Made by a program: the position numbers and the translations under genes. Below the pieces are notes generated by a model. That model was not told where the DNA came from and did not search any database. It worked only from the letters and a program-made list of their open reading frames with translations. Shown piece after piece: positions 22,841 through 34,539 of a stretch of 64,000 bases of DNA (position 1 is the stretch's first letter; each line of letters begins with the position of its first letter). The DNA is from Gordionus sp. m RMFG-2023 (taxonomy: Eukaryota > Nematomorpha > Gordioida > Chordodea > Parachordodidae), in assembly GCF_954871325.1 (NCBI RefSeq), contig NC_088776.1, positions 29,250,508 to 29,314,507 of the forward strand, given 5' to 3'.

Positions 22841-23965
22841 TGAAATCATTATCTCCATGATTCTAAAATAGAAACTGCCAAATGTAAAATATGTAAGGAG
22901 GAAATAATGTGTAAAAAAACACCTCTGCACTAATTAATCACAATAAAAGATTTCTTCAAAGATTCAAAATCATAATACAATAAAAAACTATTTAAATGAT
23001 TTAACCAAAACAAATATTGATGATATTAAAATTTTTGCTCAAGTCAAATATTTAAATCATTTGTTAAAACTTTAAATCATAATGTAAAAAATTTGTTCAA
23101 TACCCTCAATTAAACTATATATGAATTAAATTTATAATAAAGAATTCAATAAAGTATAATTATAAAATGATTTAAAGTGCCAAATCAACTTTACCACCGA
23201 CATATGGTCAAGCCCTACTAATGTACCATTTTTCGGGTTGACCCCACTTTATAGATGAAAAATGGGTTATGAAGTTATTGTTATTAAATATAGTACCATT
23301 TACTGATTCACATTCTAATGAAAATATATATATGGAGAGTTTTCTCACATTATAAAAAATTATAATATCGATATAAGTAACAGCAAATACTTGTGATAAT
23401 GCAAGCTCGAATTCAACTTTTATAAAAATTCTTAGTATAAAACACCCAACTTGCAAAATTTTACATGTACGATGTTTTGCAGGTGTATTCAATTTAGTAG
23501 TATAAGAAATACATAAGAAAGTAGACAATCAATTATCAAAATTAAGAACAATCATTAAGGCTATTCGTAATTCTTTTATAAAGACAAATATTATAAAAAT
23601 GTAAGCTCTTCCTTACTTCCCCCGATGAAATATCTAAAATTTAAATTAGACACATACATAAGATGGAATAGTTCTTATACAATGGTCGAAAGAGCAATTA
23701 AAATGAGAAGGGCCATTGACGAAGTTGTGACTCAAATATATGATTGAATATTAGATTTAAGAAATAATTTAGATATTTTTATAAGCAATTCTCATTCTAA
23801 AAATGGGGTGTTTTTGGCCTATTTGTTTGGATAAAGTTATATGAAATCATTGGGTTTTATTTCGTTTATTTTCTGTAGATTTTGATATGGTAATGAAAAT
23901 TAGTTTAGAGAATCCTTATGAAAGTGTCATTTTTAAAACATCCACATCTTTGTATGATTTTCTTT
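22840..23965 (+). pseudogene. Broken hAT transposase with BED finger
   Basis: In several frames: a TAKCKICKEEIMCKKT block (BED finger CxxC, 22870-22925), INFTTDIWSSPTNVPFFGLT (23187-23245; family TTDIWTS....Y...T.H.ID), a ..HVRCFAGVFNLVV block (23450-23505; family RCFAHVLNLVV), LDTYIRWNSSYTMVERAIK with MRRAIDEVV (23645-23730; family LDV.TRWNSTY.MLERAL...AI), then LENPYESVIF (23905-23935). This is the full order of an hAT-Ac/ZBED protein, but every block is separated by stops or frame changes. It lies antisense to the CAT gene within intron 1. Confidence 0.75.
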
Positions 23966-24226
23966 GCAAAAAATAATTAATTATTTATAAGCTTTGGTTA
24001 ATTCCATGAAAATCGCTCAGTGATTAAGCCAACCATCTCAAAAATGAATGAAACTTGGCATGATAGTTATTTATGTTGTAAATGTTAATAAAACAAAATT
24101 TTAGAGTGCTAGCACAACCAGATATATACCTTGAAAGTCGCAAATCGCGAAGTGCGTGATTTCATTTAATCTTGTTTTTTTAAACTTTTTTTTCCCGCTC
24201 TTTTATATTAAGCCTATAGAAGTTTA

Positions 24227-24248
24227 GCAACATTTTTCGAAATGTTGC
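24227..24248. other. Perfect 9-bp hairpin with TTCG loop
   Basis: GCAACATTT, TTCG, AAATGTTGC forms a perfect stem closed by a TTCG loop, the DNA form of the very stable UUCG tetraloop. It is followed by GC-rich words (GCGCGTTGCAGG, GCGCGACGCC). No RNA gene or transposon end was recognised around it. 23965-24574 is otherwise featureless. Confidence 0.6.
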
Positions 24249-24574
24249 GCGTTGCAGGTATGCGCGACGCCCACAAACGTGTAGAAGGCTCCACTTATTT
24301 TTACTTTTTAGCTCAAATTAAATTAGTTCCAAATATATGGAAATGAGGAATACCTAGCGTAGCTCTGTTGAACTTTTCAATGCCAGGGAGCAAAAGTGCT
24401 ATATATCATGCATCATTTATTAGCTACAACAATTTTTTATAAAAAAAAACAATTAAAAAAAATTTTGACCCAAAATATATCAAAAATAAAAAATTATTTA
24501 TATGGATCTTATAATAATTATTTTTAAACGTGGCAATAATTATTTTATTTTTAAAAATGAAATGTTTCATATAT

Positions 24575-25135
24575 CAGAGATCTGCAACCGATCCTTTATT
24601 GATTTTTTGCACAAGTTGCCCGGCACGTTATTTAAATGCTTGTTGGACTTGTCTCTGCCCATTTTTATTAATTTTCCGGACCGACCTATTAAAATTTTAC
24701 GAAAAGTCTGACCCAGCCTGTTTAATTTATTTTTAGACGAATTTTCCCGTCAACACATTTTTAATGTCTTTATCTTATTTTTATCAATGTTAGTTAAGGC
24801 TAGTCATTTCTACTCTATGGCTATATCTATTTCTATAAGAACCAATTTGATAATAACTTGTTTAATTTTTGAATTAATTTTTAGTCAGAGCTCTTAAAAT
24901 ATATAGAAATAAGCATATTGTAATTTATTTTCAAATAGTATTAATCAAAGTCTAAATATTAGCTTTAACTTCAAAAAAACATATCAAAACATTAAAATTA
25001 AAAATCAGAGATTTACGATGGCTTACACAATTTTTATGTATGAATTATCCTGCAAGGACCTGTTCGTTAATTTTTTATGTACGAATGGCCAATTTAATTT
25101 TTTGCCATACGGCCCATGAGATTTGCAGATCTCTA
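24575..25135. mobile_element. Probable hAT-type MITE next to CAT exon 1
   Basis: The left end AGAGATCTGCAA (24576) and the right end TTTGCAGATCTCT (to 25134) are inverted copies. The flanks TCATATAT and ACGTATAT could be a decayed 8-bp duplication. Inner sequence is somewhat richer in GC and has no coding capacity. Its right end lies only about 33 bp from the splice donor of exon 1. Confidence 0.55.
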
Positions 25136-25169
25136 ACGTATATTCTTTTTAATTTATTAATCATTTTAC

Positions 25170-25365
25170 CTAATGCAGTGAGATCAAAAAGATTTAGGCA
25201 TCTTGACAACTTTGTATCGCACAAATTTCCGAAATCAATCCTCTTCTTACGAAACAATTTATCAACAAAGCGGCCAGCACAATTATTCATCATCTTTCCG
25301 GATGAATTCGTATTTTTCTCAGGCCCAAAATCACTGTTACAAATATCCATATCTTTTCGAGCCAT
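25170..25365 (-). CDS. Cationic amino acid transporter, exon 1 (start)
   Basis: The ATG at 25365-25363 opens MARKDMDICNSDFGPEKN and a polar cytosolic N-terminus of about 50 residues, then KLSRCLNLFDLTALG, the signature just before helix 1 in CAT proteins (family: [22 protein letters not shown]). The donor GCATTAG|GTAAAA leaves one G; exon 2 supplies GA, giving [13 protein letters not shown] exactly as in the family. Upstream in-frame sequence has no other ATG close by. Exons 1-6 together give about 295 residues, roughly half of a CAT protein (usually 600-650). Confidence 0.9.
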
Positions 25366-26520
25366 TTGATAAATTTGGTACAAAATTCCCAATATTATTA
25401 AAAAATATATATTGATCGTATGGCTATCTCAAAACCAAGAATACTCAAATATTATGCTGGTTCTATGGCAAAGCGTCTAGTAAATTTGAATAATAAAATT
25501 TAACATTAGAAATATGAAAAATTTAACACGATGAATCATAAGAATGTTTAAACGGTCAATTTTTTCTATAAAATGTCTACTTGAAAAAATAATGATAAAA
25601 TTTAGCCAATTTCTTATATAAAAAAGTTAAAAATTCATTAAAAACTTAAATACTAAATTAATGTTTTATTCACTTATATTATATGATCAATTGGGAATGT
25701 TTGAATGTTCTTATGTACAAAATGGTATATTTATTGTAATTTCAAAAATAAATTTTGGATCTGTTTCAAATATGCAAATATGAAAATCAATTTACAACCC
25801 CTTTAAGGAATAAACTAAAAAAATAGGTGTATTGAAAATCAAATATTTATAAAATTTAATTTAATAGTTTATAATAAGATAAAATTAAAGAAACATCTTA
25901 AAATTAAACTTTTAAAAAATAGTTAAAGCAAAAAAGTCATAGGAATGTAACCAATGGGAGGGACATGGAGATATATACCTTAGCTTGCAAGTTTTCAAAA
26001 ATATTATTATCAATACAAATTCTCCCTATTAAAAAATTTATAAGTTAATTTTTTTAACGAATAAATGTATATAATTGAAATTTCTAGAAAAAAATAAGTA
26101 TTCAGGATTTTTGTAAAAGGGGGAGGGGGGTATTTTTTCACCATAAACTTTATTGGGTATTTATCGATCATCTCTTTAAAAGTTTTAAGTCAAATTACAT
26201 ATTTTTTTAAAATAATTTTGGTTTTCTACTCTTTTTAAGATGTCCAAAAGTATGATTTTTTAAGAAATTTTCAAATTTCAACAAAATTGTATGTTAAATT
26301 TTTATACAGTTCTTATTATCCAATTAAAATGAAAAGTTTTATTTTCATTAAAGTTTTAAAAATTTTACTCACTGATGGGAGGGGGGGGGGGATTAAATAA
26401 TATGAAAATCGACTTTTAGTTATAATTATTGATGCGTTTTATTTTTAATAATTATTGTTTATGAAAAAAAACTTATTTGTAAAAAAGATAAATTTACAAA
26501 GACTCTAAGTAAAGCTATAA
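25366..26520. other. Upstream region of the CAT gene, no gene seen
   Basis: AT-rich DNA with two isolated poly-G tracts (about 26116-26130 and 26380-26391). The promoter of the transporter should lie in the right-hand neighbourhood of 25365, but no clear TATA or initiator site can be told apart from the AT-rich background. Confidence 0.5.
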
Positions 26521-26525
26521 TATAT

Positions 26526-27850
26526 TTGGAAATTTTTGAAATAATGGGGCCACTGTCATTATATTTTCAAACTAAAAATTTAGATATTTTGTCAGCAAAG
26601 AAAATATCATCGATAACTATTATATCGATTCAAAATAAAGCAATAAAAATGGCTTCTAATTTAAATGAAACACTTTCATATATAAAGCGTCCAGAGTATC
26701 TGGGTATAGAATACTCTGCGAAAAAATCGAATAGAACGAGCGAAGAGAATGTATAGTGACGATGGCCAAGATCAACGTCCTCAAGAATCGATAGGCCGGT
26801 AGAAGTATTTCATCCTATAATTGATCAAATTATAAACAGCTTGTTAGAACGGTTTGCTGTGAATAGAGAGCTTATTTTGAATGTGCAATATTTGCATCCA
26901 AGGCATTTTGTTGAAATTAATAGTAAAGGTTAGGGATGTACCGATATTTTTTATAGGATCGGATCAGGCCGATATTTTACCCATTTTAAAATATGTTATC
27001 GGCCAATATTATAAAATTTTCAGATCCGATCCAATAAAAAATGGCGTTTTTAACAAAAATAAACTGTTATTAAATTTTTTTTTAAAGTTATATCTAAAAT
27101 CATTTATTTTTATAAATAAAATCTATATCCATTTTTATGTTAATTTTTTAATAATAATAATTAATTAATAAACATTCTGCCATATTGTTATTTTTTTGCG
27201 CATTCTGTTTATAAAAGTGTGCGATAATCTCTTCCGAATCTTTTTAGTGAAGCTGGTGATATTGACAGTTGCCATCGCCACAGGCTGACCTCTGATAAAT
27301 TGGAAATTTTGGTATTTCTAAAAGGAAATCTTCGATATATTAATGTTAAATATTATTTTAAATATTTATTTCATCATAATATATTTGTTTATTACTTATT
27401 ATGTATATAGATTAATATTATTACTTATTATATAAAAATGATTTAACAATAAAAATATTTTATATACTTTTAGAATTGCAATTGAATTGAATATAAAGTA
27501 TAAATAATCATTATAATATATTTAAATGACATAAGTTATTAGATTATAGGTTTTACTAATAAAAAGTATATTAAAAATTAAAAACATTGGTATCTTTACA
27601 GAATACAAAATTAGATATTCGGATCGGATCGGCCTCCAAAAAGTGGTATCAGTACACCCCTAATAAAGGTATTTCTGAAAAGGCCTTGGAAAAACTGGCA
27701 CATTTGGTAAATATATTGAGTGTTAAATTACGTAACAAATTGTGTTCATTTGCCAGTGTATTCAAAGATTTAGTAGCAGCATTATATGAAACGGACGATG
27801 ATAACGTATGTATATTGCCATTTTACATTTTTTAAATTTTTAAGCTAATA
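26526..27850 (+). pseudogene. hAT transposase fragment (DUF4371-like), split by a MITE
   Basis: The plus-strand frame carries LSLYFQTKNLDILSAKKI, NLNETLSYIKR and, further on, RPVEVFHPIIDQIINSLLER followed by FAVNRELILNVQYLHPRHF. After the MITE come ISEKALEKLAHLVNILSVKL and FKDLVAALYETDDDN. This follows hAT proteins of the ZMYM/DUF4371 type (family: Y..V.IP..D....L..RF, then ..L..LA). The MITE at 26931-27662 interrupts it between PRHFVEINSK and ISEKALEKL. Another stop lies near 26755. No element ends were found, so it is an old relic used as a MITE target. Confidence 0.65.
26931..27662 (+). mobile_element. Non-autonomous hAT MITE inside an hAT relic
   Basis: The ends are TAGGGATGTACCGATATTTT and ..GGTATCAGTACACCCCTA. 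The flanking octamers GTAAAGGT and ATAAAGGT agree in seven of eight bases. The subterminal zone has GATCGGATC repeats. About 27240-27345 still reads FSEAGDIDSCHRHRLTSDKL and EILVFLKGNLRY, the C-terminal hAT dimerisation block, so the element is a deletion derivative of an autonomous hAT. Its sister copy in the other orientation is at 5990-6752. Confidence 0.88.
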
Positions 27851-27899
27851 AATTATAATGCCTTGAGAAAAATTAAATCCAATATATAAATTATAGTAT

Positions 27900-28420
27900 T
27901 ATAAATGACACATCAAAATGTAATATTACTGATTGTCAAATAAACATGAAAGGACATCATGGAGCAAATCTTGAGCGTCACATAAAAAGAGACCACCCTC
28001 AATTAACAAAATATCACAACAAAAGCCTAATAAAATAAAAATGTTTAAGATGTTATCAAGCCAACAAACGATGGAAGAAACATTAAAAGAACATACAATA
28101 TCAGTAAAACCAAATAAAATAATAATAATCGATGCTTATACATAGTTGTTCACTTTTAATGGCAGACCATTAAAATTAATCGATGATAGCGTTTTAAAAA
28201 AAAATTCTTGATCTAGAAGGCATGGGTATTATTAAAATTAATTCTCAAAATATTCAATCTAGTGTTGCAGAATTAGCCTTAAGTATTCGGCAAAATATAA
28301 TCAAAGATATAAATGATAAGTTATTATCTGTAAAAATGACTGTACTCATCTAGACAGGTCCATTTTTGGTTCAGTATATTCAAAAAGCAAAAATAACAAT
28401 GAAAGGAATTTTTGAACAAT
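27900..28420 (+). pseudogene. Broken hAT transposase N-terminal half
   Basis: The plus strand shows a BED finger tail (GANLERHIKRDHPQL; family NL..HL...H), LSSQQTMEETLKE, then ..FTFNGRPLKLIDDSVLKK (family: ..V.GRPF..L.D.GF), GIIKINSQNIQSSVAELALS and IRQNIIKDINDKLLSVKMT (family: I..EN....V...A...R..I...I.....SLK.D). Stops and one frame change interrupt it, and it ends where the inverted arm of the next element begins (28426), which may have inserted into it. Confidence 0.65.
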
Positions 28421-28425
28421 CTACT

Positions 28426-31400
28426 AATTTCGGCCTCAATATTTTTGGAGCATAGATTAGATCTATCATTTTTATTTATTGGGATCAGTACGTGATCCCC
28501 AATGCAAAATTTTATCTTTTTAATTTTATTCTTATAAGCATTCTCTTGCTTCTTCCTATCTATTAAATATAAAATGAACGAAGGTAGTCTGGTTAAAATA
28601 TTTTCGATGCTGTTGACAATCGAGTTTGTAGTATAATTATCTTTCCATAATATTATATTTCCAATTTTATATTTTGTGCTCTCCGAAAGAATATATTCAA
28701 TATTGTAAAAGGATTCAAAGAATTTTCCTTATTTTGTAAGCAATCAGAACACCCTCAGGTTTATCAGTAATATTATTGTTTTAAAGTAGGTATAACGTAT
28801 TGCAAGTCTCATTAGAAACTATGATGAAATCTTGTTTAAAATAAAAAATATATAAAAATGAAGAGTTAAATTTGTAGAGTTAGTAAAATATTTATTGATT
28901 TTATTACTTTCATCAGAAAAGGAATGATTTCTCAATCCATTGCCATTATATGATGAGCTTGGTATAGAATTTTAAATTAAACCTTTTAATTTTAAGTTTA
29001 AAATATTTATTATCATTCAATTTTTACGCATTTCATCAGGATTAGACTCGATCAATAAGTTATCATTGAACGTTGAACTAGGTGTAACATTATGAATTAA
29101 ACCTTTAAAAAATTTAGGAGTTACAATTATATTTTTATTCTAGCATATTTTATTATTACTGATTTCATCAGGATCACATTCTATCAATGAATTTTCGTTT
29201 GATGTTAGTCTTGGAAGAGTATGAACCAAACCTTTATAGAATTAGGGGGTAAATATATTTAAAAATAAAATAATCATTTCTTATTTAAAGACTGGTGGTG
29301 ATGCGGAGGTTTAAATTTTCCGAAAATTATTAGTTATTTTATAAATTTAGATAATTTTGAATTAAACCTTTAAAAAATTTAGGAGTTACAATGAAAAATT
29401 TAGTTCTATTATTACCGATTTCATCAGGCCGATTATTTTTAAGAAAAACTAGTAATCTTTTTTCTTAAATATTTAGAAGTGAACACAACTATCAAATCGA
29501 TTGAAACAATATATGCAACTGTTCCAGTGAATAAGCTCAAAGATTATATAAAAAATTGCGAGGTATGCTCATTGAAGACGACGTTGCCGAAGACTCCAAC
29601 TGGTAAAGCTTTAAAGTCCACGGCAGTATGGGGTCGAGTTGTAATGGATCTTATTGATTTTAGTAGCACTCCTGATGGAGAATTTAAATACATAATTCAC
29701 TTTAAAGACCATTTTTCTAATACATACGCAAAGCCTCTTATATCAAAACAAGGGGAACAAACAGTAAAAGTTATACGGAAATTGTTTTTTACTTTGGTCC
29801 TCCAAAAATTTTACAAAATGATAATGGACGAAAATTTAAAAGTAAATAAAATTATGGATTTGTCTAAAAAAACTTGTAGATAAAATAGTTGAATCTATGT
29901 TAAAGGATGAATTTCCAAAGGTAATATTTGCACATTCGCGACCATGCCACCCAGAAACCAGTGGTTTAATTGAGCGAGCAAATGGAACTTTAGAGTCAAG
30001 AATAAGCGGATACATGCTGGAGACGAAAGAACATGATTGGGCGACTGCGCTCCCTAAAATTGTATTTAATATCAATCTATGATATTCTAGAACAATTAAA
30101 ACCCCATTTAATGTTTTTTTCGCTAGAACACCGGAACTGACACAAGAAATAGTTAATGTGGATTCTGATCATGAAGAAATGAGTAAAAATTCATATTATT
30201 TAAGAGGGCTCAGTTTAAAAAATAATCTATCGAAATTTTTTTAAAAAAATTAAAATTCTTAAGGGACCCCATAATTTTCAGAAAATTTGAACCTCCGCAT
30301 CGCCACTACTCCAAATAAAAAAAATGATTATTTTATATTTATAAAGGTTTGGTTTATACTCTTCCGAGGTTAACATCAAGGGAATACTCATTGATAGAAT
30401 ATGATCCTAATGAAATCGGTAATAATAGAACTAAATATTTAATTGTAACTCCTAAATTTTTAAAGGTTTAATTTTTATAAAATAATTAATAATTTTCGGA
30501 AAATTTAAACCTCCGCATCGCCACCAGTCTTTAAATAAAAAATGATTATTTTATTTTTAAATATATTTACCCCCTTCTATAAAGGTTTGGTTCATACTCT
30601 TCCAAGACTAACATCAAACGAAAATTCATTGATAAAATGTGATCCTGATGAAATCAGTAATAATAAAATATGCTAGAATAAAAATATAATTCCTAAATTT
30701 TTTAATGGTTTAATTCAAAATTATCGAAATTTATAAAAAATAATATTAATATTTTCACAAAATTTAAACCTCCGCATCACCACCAGTCTTTAAATAAAAA
30801 ATGATTCTTTTATTTTTAAATATATTTACCCCCTAATTCTATAAAGGTTTGGTTCATACTCTTCCAAGACTAACATCAAACGAAAATTCATTGATAGAAT
30901 GTGATCCTGATGAAATCAGTAATAATAAAATATGCTAGAATAAAAATAAAATTGTAACTCCTAAATTTTTTAAAGGTTTAATACATAATGTTACACCTAG
31001 TTCAACGTTCACTGATAACTTATTGATCGAGTCTAATCCTGATGAAATGAGTAAAAATTGAATGATAATAAATATTTTAAACTTAAAATTAAAAGGTTTA
31101 ATTCAAAATTCTATACCAAGCTCATCATATAATGGCAATGGATTGAGAAATCATTCCTTTTCTGATGAAAGTAATATAATCAATAAATATTTTACTAACT
31201 CTACAAATTTAACTCTTCATTTTTATATATTTTTTATTTTAAACAAGATTTCACCATAGTTTCTAATGAGACTTGCAATACGTTATACCTACTTTATAAC
31301 AATAATAGTACTGATAAACCTGAGGGTGTTCTGATTGCTTACAAAATAAGGAGGGCAAATTGTTAAGAATCTTTTACAATATTGAATATATTCTTTCGGA

Positions 31401-31943
31401 GGGAACAAAATATAAAATTGGAAATATAATATTATGGAAAGATAAATATACTACAAACTCGATTGGCAACAGCATCGAAAATATTTTAACCAGACTACCT
31501 TCGTTTATTTCATATTTAATAGATAGGAAGAAGCAGGAGAATGCTTATAAGAATAAAATTAAAGATAAAATTTTGCATTGGGAATCACATACTGATCCCA
31601 ATAAATAAAAATGATATATCTAATCTATGCCCCAAAAAATATTGAGGCCGAAATTATACAAATGGAGGGCGAGAAATTATGGGTTGGAACTAATTTGGGA
31701 AAAATTGATTCCCCATTTTTAAAAACGAACATTCATAAATCAATAAAATTTACCAATTTTATCATTCCTAATAAAACGATCTTCATAATAACAGCATCAA
31801 GAAGTACATCTTCTTATGGTAGTTTTAAATCAATTTGCAATTGCCAAAAAAGTTGCAACAATAAGAGGTGTCAATGTTTTAAAAATGGCATTAAATGTTC
31901 CACAAAATATCACTTAAATATTATTTGTGTAAATAATAAATAA
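28426..31943 (+). mobile_element. Integrase-bearing element (Ginger/KRBA2-like, or LTR-kin integrase), fossil with long inverted arms
   Basis: Parts in order: left arm 28426 to about 29460; integrase core about 29480-30200 (NCEVC zinc-binding end, W..V.MDL.DF.., HSRPCHPETSGLIERANGTL); right arm about 30230-31655, the inverted partner of the left arm (both ends share AATTTCGGCCTCAAT in inverted form); then a tail to 31943 with a CXC-type cysteine-rich motif (CNCQKSCNNKRCQCF). The right arm contains about three direct repeats of 218-259 bp, starting at about 30292, 30510 and 30769. Integrase followed by a cysteine-rich tail is the layout of Ginger-type and KRBA2-like proteins. The copy is broken, with several interruptions, and looks old. 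Confidence 0.65.
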
Positions 31944-33160
31944 TTGTTGATATATTTTAAATTAATTATCGAAATCAATAAAATATGTTGTTGATTATAT
32001 GGCTTGAAAAAAAATATTATAATATTGATTTGCTTATAAAGAAGTGCAATAATTTATAACTGCAATAAGAAAAATTTATAATGTCATTTTAAAATTTATG
32101 AATCAATGGTTTCAAATATAGCCGAAATTTTGAGATTTAAAAATATTACAAATTAGATTAAGTTGCTAGCAAATAATTTTATCATTAGGCTACAATGAGT
32201 TTATAAATAGCAATGACTATATTTAACCCCTGCTTATAATTGTATTTAATAATGAAGTCTAAATGTATTTAACTTTTATTTAATACCCATGTTTATGTTC
32301 TGCGTGAATAATAATATTCATTATATCTTAGGATGCCCGCTTAGCCTGGCATTATTAATATAATCAAAAGATTTTTTAATTACTATTTATTAGATACCCA
32401 TAAAAATTCACTATCTTATGGCCAGTTGAAATATAGTATGTTTAGGCTAGGCCAGAAAATCAACTTTCACCTAAACTCATCTAACTCAAAAACTATTATA
32501 GATGCTCTAATTTTTTTTAAAGATTAAGAATTGAGCTATACATTGATATTAATTTTTGGTGATATATTACCTTTAAATGTTTTCTCAAGTTGAAGCAACT
32601 AGTTTTGTTTGATGATAAAACCTCGGCCACATATTACAGCAAAATTTATATATTGTGTTAATTATTTTTATCGAGATTAAAATAATTTGTGATAAGGAAA
32701 AGGAAATTCCATATCATCATCATTTTCAAGGGATATTCCTTTGTCGATATAATCTGTACCAAAATTATTTTCATTATCATTCTATACTGTCGACATTTAA
32801 AAAAATTTATTTTTTTGAAAAATATATTTTGCCTATTTTTAAATGTAAATTTAAATTTTAAAATAAAATAAAATTAAAAGATTATGATTTTAGAATTAAT
32901 TATAAAATTGTTATAATAATTTTTGCTATTTATTTAGTAACGAGCTACCGTTATCTCTCTTTTTTTAAAAATCACGCTAAAGATATCGATACTAAAAAAA
33001 ATAGCTATGGAATATCGTGCTAATATACAACACTGCATATTATATATTTCAAGTTCAGGATTGGAACCGAAAAAAGATTTAAAAAATTGTTTTATCTTCA
33101 TTCTCTTTTATTTCTGTAAATTCTATCCAACTAGACATTTTGTTAATATTGACCTCCTCC
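31944..33160. other. AT-rich stretch, nothing recognised
   Basis: No coding signature, element end or array is visible. Short open frames here are low-complexity A/T translations. Confidence 0.5.
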
Positions 33161-33162
33161 CA

Positions 33163-33885
33163 GACCAAGTCCTACCCATCAAGACCAAGAATGAAGACCT
33201 TCATTCAACCCATATTAAAATTAGCTTTTATTTGATACCCATATCAAAAAAAATTATTTTTTACACCCCCCTACCCCAACCCCTGAGACCAAGTCATACC
33301 CATCAAAACCAAGAATAAAGACTTTCAATCAAACCATATTAAAATTAGCTTTTATTTGATACCCATATCAAAAAAAATTATTTTATACACCGCCCCTCCC
33401 CACCCCCACCCCTGAGACCAAGTCATAACCATCAAGACCAAGAATAAAGACTTTCAATCAAACCATATTAAAATTAGCTTTTATTTGATACCTATATCAA
33501 AAAAATTATTTTTTACAACCCCCCACTCCCCCCCCAGACCAAGTCATACCCATCAAGACCAAGAATAAAGAATTTCAGTCAAACCATATTAAAATTAGCT
33601 TTTATTTGATACCCATACCAAAAAATATTTTTTTACACCCTACCCCTACCCGCACACCCCACCCTTACCCCCACACCCCACAACAAGTCATACCTATCAA
33701 GACCAATAATGAAGACTTTCAGTCAAACCATATTAAAATTAGCTTTTATTTGATACCCATATCAAAAAAATATTTTTTTTACACACCCCCCCCCACCCTT
33801 CAGACCAAGTCATACCCATCAAGACCAATAATAAAGACTTTCAGTCAAACCATATTAAAATTAGCTTTAATTTGATACTCATATC
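33163..33885. repeat. ~120-bp minisatellite with C-rich spacers, about six copies
   Basis: Each unit has a conserved 100-bp core (GACCAAGTCATACCCATCAA ... AAAGACTTTCA ... ATTAAAATTAGCTTTTATTT ... GATACCCATATCAAAAA) and a variable 15-45 bp spacer of C runs. Starts are near 33163, 33287, 33416, 33537, 33682 and 33804. A seventh unit stands alone at 34255-34375 after 370 bp of unrelated DNA. The spacers have four or more runs of C, so the minus strand can form G-quadruplexes. Short open frames across the array are products of the repeat. Confidence 0.92.
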
Positions 33886-34254
33886 GATATTTTATGTTGA
33901 TAAAAATATTTTCGATCCCCCAAAACCTAGACCCGCCCAGTATGGGGGAGAGATTGACCTCCAGTTGAATAGACCTTTTGATTAGCTACCGATTGATACC
34001 CTATATTACACATATCTTATATCATAAGGCCAAAAAAAAACAACATTGAAAATTAATGAATAACAATAAAATTAAAAAAACGCAACGAAACGCGTGGAAA
34101 ACGCTTTTAAAATAAAATCCCTCTTTATCACAATTAAAACGTGATAATACCGTATTATCATTCCTTAACTTAAAATTCTAATTTTTTATTTATCCCTTTA
34201 AATCCCTTGAAGATCCCGGATAGTCATGATCCCTTTTTGTTAATATGTTGACCC

Positions 34255-34385
34255 CCCCCACCAAGTCATACCCATCAAGACCAAGAATGAAGACTTATAG
34301 TCAAACCATATTAAAATTAGCTTTTATTTGATACCCATATCAAAAAAAATTATTTTTTACACCTTTACCCACCTCCACCCCCTAG
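34255..34385. repeat. Detached seventh unit of the 120-bp minisatellite
   Basis: It has the same core from CCAAGTCATACCCATCAAG to the C-rich spacer as the array at 33163-33885. The 33886-34254 gap contains no unit and no recognised gene. Confidence 0.9.
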
Positions 34386-34539
34386 ACCGCACTTGATTTT
34401 GAAAGGTCAAACATAATAAATATTATAATATATACTAAACAAAAATGAACTTATTTGTGAGTCTAAAGGAAAATTTAATATTATAAAGCTCTTCAAAGTA
34501 CTTATATTAAAAAATATAGTTTATTTTCATTTGCAAGAT

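Noticed and set aside
24000-24120. tRNA-like wording near AATCGCTCAGTGATTAAGCC
   Set aside because: No cloverleaf could be folded and no T-arm GTTC.A..C word is at the required distance.
33007-33875. Open frames across the 120-bp minisatellite
   Set aside because: They are translations of the repeat unit and its C-rich spacers.
33163-33885. Possible CRISPR array
   Set aside because: The repeats are ~100 bp and the spacers are short C runs of low complexity. Eukaryotic minisatellite, no cas genes.
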